Source: Ruminococcus sp.
GTDB taxonomy: Bacteria; Bacillota; Clostridia; Lachnospirales; Lachnospiraceae
Length of the DNA: 64,000 nucleotides
Reading direction: 5' to 3'
Assembly (NCBI GenBank): GCA_023663085.1
Contig: JAMPIB010000002.1
Location: 118,167 to 182,166, forward strand
Shown: one piece after another, positions 63,391-64,000 of the stretch
Position numbering within the stretch: the first letter of the stretch is position 1
How the letters are laid out: each line of letters begins with the position of its first letter
Program-made: the position numbers and the translations under genes
Notes under the pieces: model-generated
Seen by the model: only the letters and a program-made list of their open reading frames with translations
What the model was told of the DNA's origin: nothing
The model's database searches: none

Positions 63391-63842
63391 TCACAATTTC
63401 CTAAGTTCATCCATCATGGCCGGGCGATTTTTATATTTTACTTCCCACTCTTCTACTATTTGTTTCACTATCTTTTGCATACATCTTCAATCTGCCTCTC
63501 TGATTTTTCGATCATACTTTCTACAAAATCTAATTAAAGTTTCTTATATTCTTTTTCACTAAATTTTTCCATTATAATTTGTTCTATATATTCTTCCAGA
63601 TAATCTATTATAGAACCATCCAAATGCGAGGTGAACCAATCAAACATTTTCTTTTTTTCTTCTGGATTCGCCCTGTCAAGCAGTTATGACCAAAGCCGAT
63701 AAATGCGATCCGCCAATATGCCGGTGCCTCCGTCTGAATCATCCATATCCCCTTTCAAGAATATGCCTTGCAAACAATTTTTCCCAATCCATACTGTATC
63801 TCCTAGCGCTCCATTTTCAAAATAAGTATCTTTAATAATGCC
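63391..63842 (-). pseudogene. Decayed gene of an unknown helical-repeat family
   Basis: On the minus strand a coherent protein sequence runs from 63842: DTVWIGKNCLQGIFLKGDMD, then DSDGGTGILADRIYRLWS, a TAA stop, LLDRANPEEKKKMFDWFTSH, a second TAA after EKEYKKL, and, after a frameshift, IVKQIVEEWEVKYKNRPAMM ending at 63391. It resembles C-terminal parts of clostridial proteins annotated as SWIM-zinc-finger-like. Two nonsense codons and one frameshift make it non-functional. The gene probably extended further right. Confidence 0.65.
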
Positions 63843-64000
63843 TTATGTAATAATCTTGAAGATATGGTTTTAAATCAAATGTTGCTTCAGCTCATTATTT
63901 TAGCTTAATCAAATTTATAACTACGCAAATTCAATGCTCATAATCATTTATAAAACTCAAAGGCAAAAAGCAATGCCAAAATAGAAACCCCATCTTTGGT
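63843..64000. other. AT-rich right edge without supported gene
   Basis: Only short broken frames are visible. One minus-strand stretch (EATFDLKPYLQDYYI, near 63845-63895) may be a further frameshifted piece of the decayed gene to the left. Confidence 0.35.

Noticed and set aside
1-64000. CRISPR array, tRNA, rRNA, integrase or transposase
   Set aside because: None was recognised on either strand by eye. Small tRNAs could be missed without a covariance search.

Overview
The window looks like chromosomal DNA of an anaerobic Firmicute of class Clostridia, most likely a Lachnospiraceae-type gut bacterium. Supporting signs are moderate GC, strong AGGAGG-type ribosome binding sites, sigma-A promoters, ECF vitamin/metabolite transport, a CD1871A-type CXXC microprotein, a flagellin, and many small regulator-plus-ABC modules. 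No rRNA, tRNA, CRISPR array, IS element or prophage was recognised. The genus cannot be fixed from the sequence.

Layout. 1-5.8 kb: a truncated XRE regulator at the left edge, then a two-component system (response regulator, kinase) followed by an FtsX-type ABC ATPase and permease. 5.8-7.7 kb: an esterase remnant, a repeat pair and an AT-rich Schlafen/AlbA_2-type gene. 7.8-10.7 kb: a ThuA / TIM-barrel epimerase / MATE operon. 10.8-12.7 kb: an atypical flagellin and a PocR-type soluble chemosensor. 12.7-14.8 kb: aspS behind a structured attenuator-like leader. 14.9-17.3 kb: a beta-helix lipoprotein whose signal peptide is separated from its body by a C9 tract (candidate phase variation). 17.3-23 kb: recQ, an HD-GYP-like protein, an OGG-type glycosylase and an AAA ATPase. 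23-27.7 kb: small regulators, a 190-nt palindromic element, and an epimerase / methyltransferase / WYL regulator operon. 28-33.4 kb: a PDDEXK-like protein, a DinB-like protein and a second FtsX ABC cassette with its own XRE regulator. 33.5-37.9 kb: sbcDC.

38-42.4 kb: an MFS exporter controlled by a leader peptide and attenuator, a nucleotidyltransferase, and an SRPBCC / TlpA lipoprotein / CXXC microprotein / NapH-like ferredoxin operon. 42.4-55.8 kb is a defence-type island. It holds an orphan HicB beside a broken hicA, two adjacent D12-class adenine methylases without a visible nuclease, and a tight AT-rich operon of N6-adenine methylase, C5-cytosine methylase, a McrB with two AAA+ modules, and McrC. 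A methyltransferase-HNH fusion lies just upstream. 56-61.5 kb: an ECF transporter (S, fused A-A, T) in one operon with an M20 dipeptidase and a SAM-hydrolase-family protein. 61.6-64 kb: a membrane diguanylate cyclase and a decayed gene.

The most interesting items are the two-methylase McrBC operon with its double-AAA McrB, the aspS leader RNA, the attenuator of the MFS gene, the C9 switch in the lipoprotein gene, and the large palindrome at 24956-25145.
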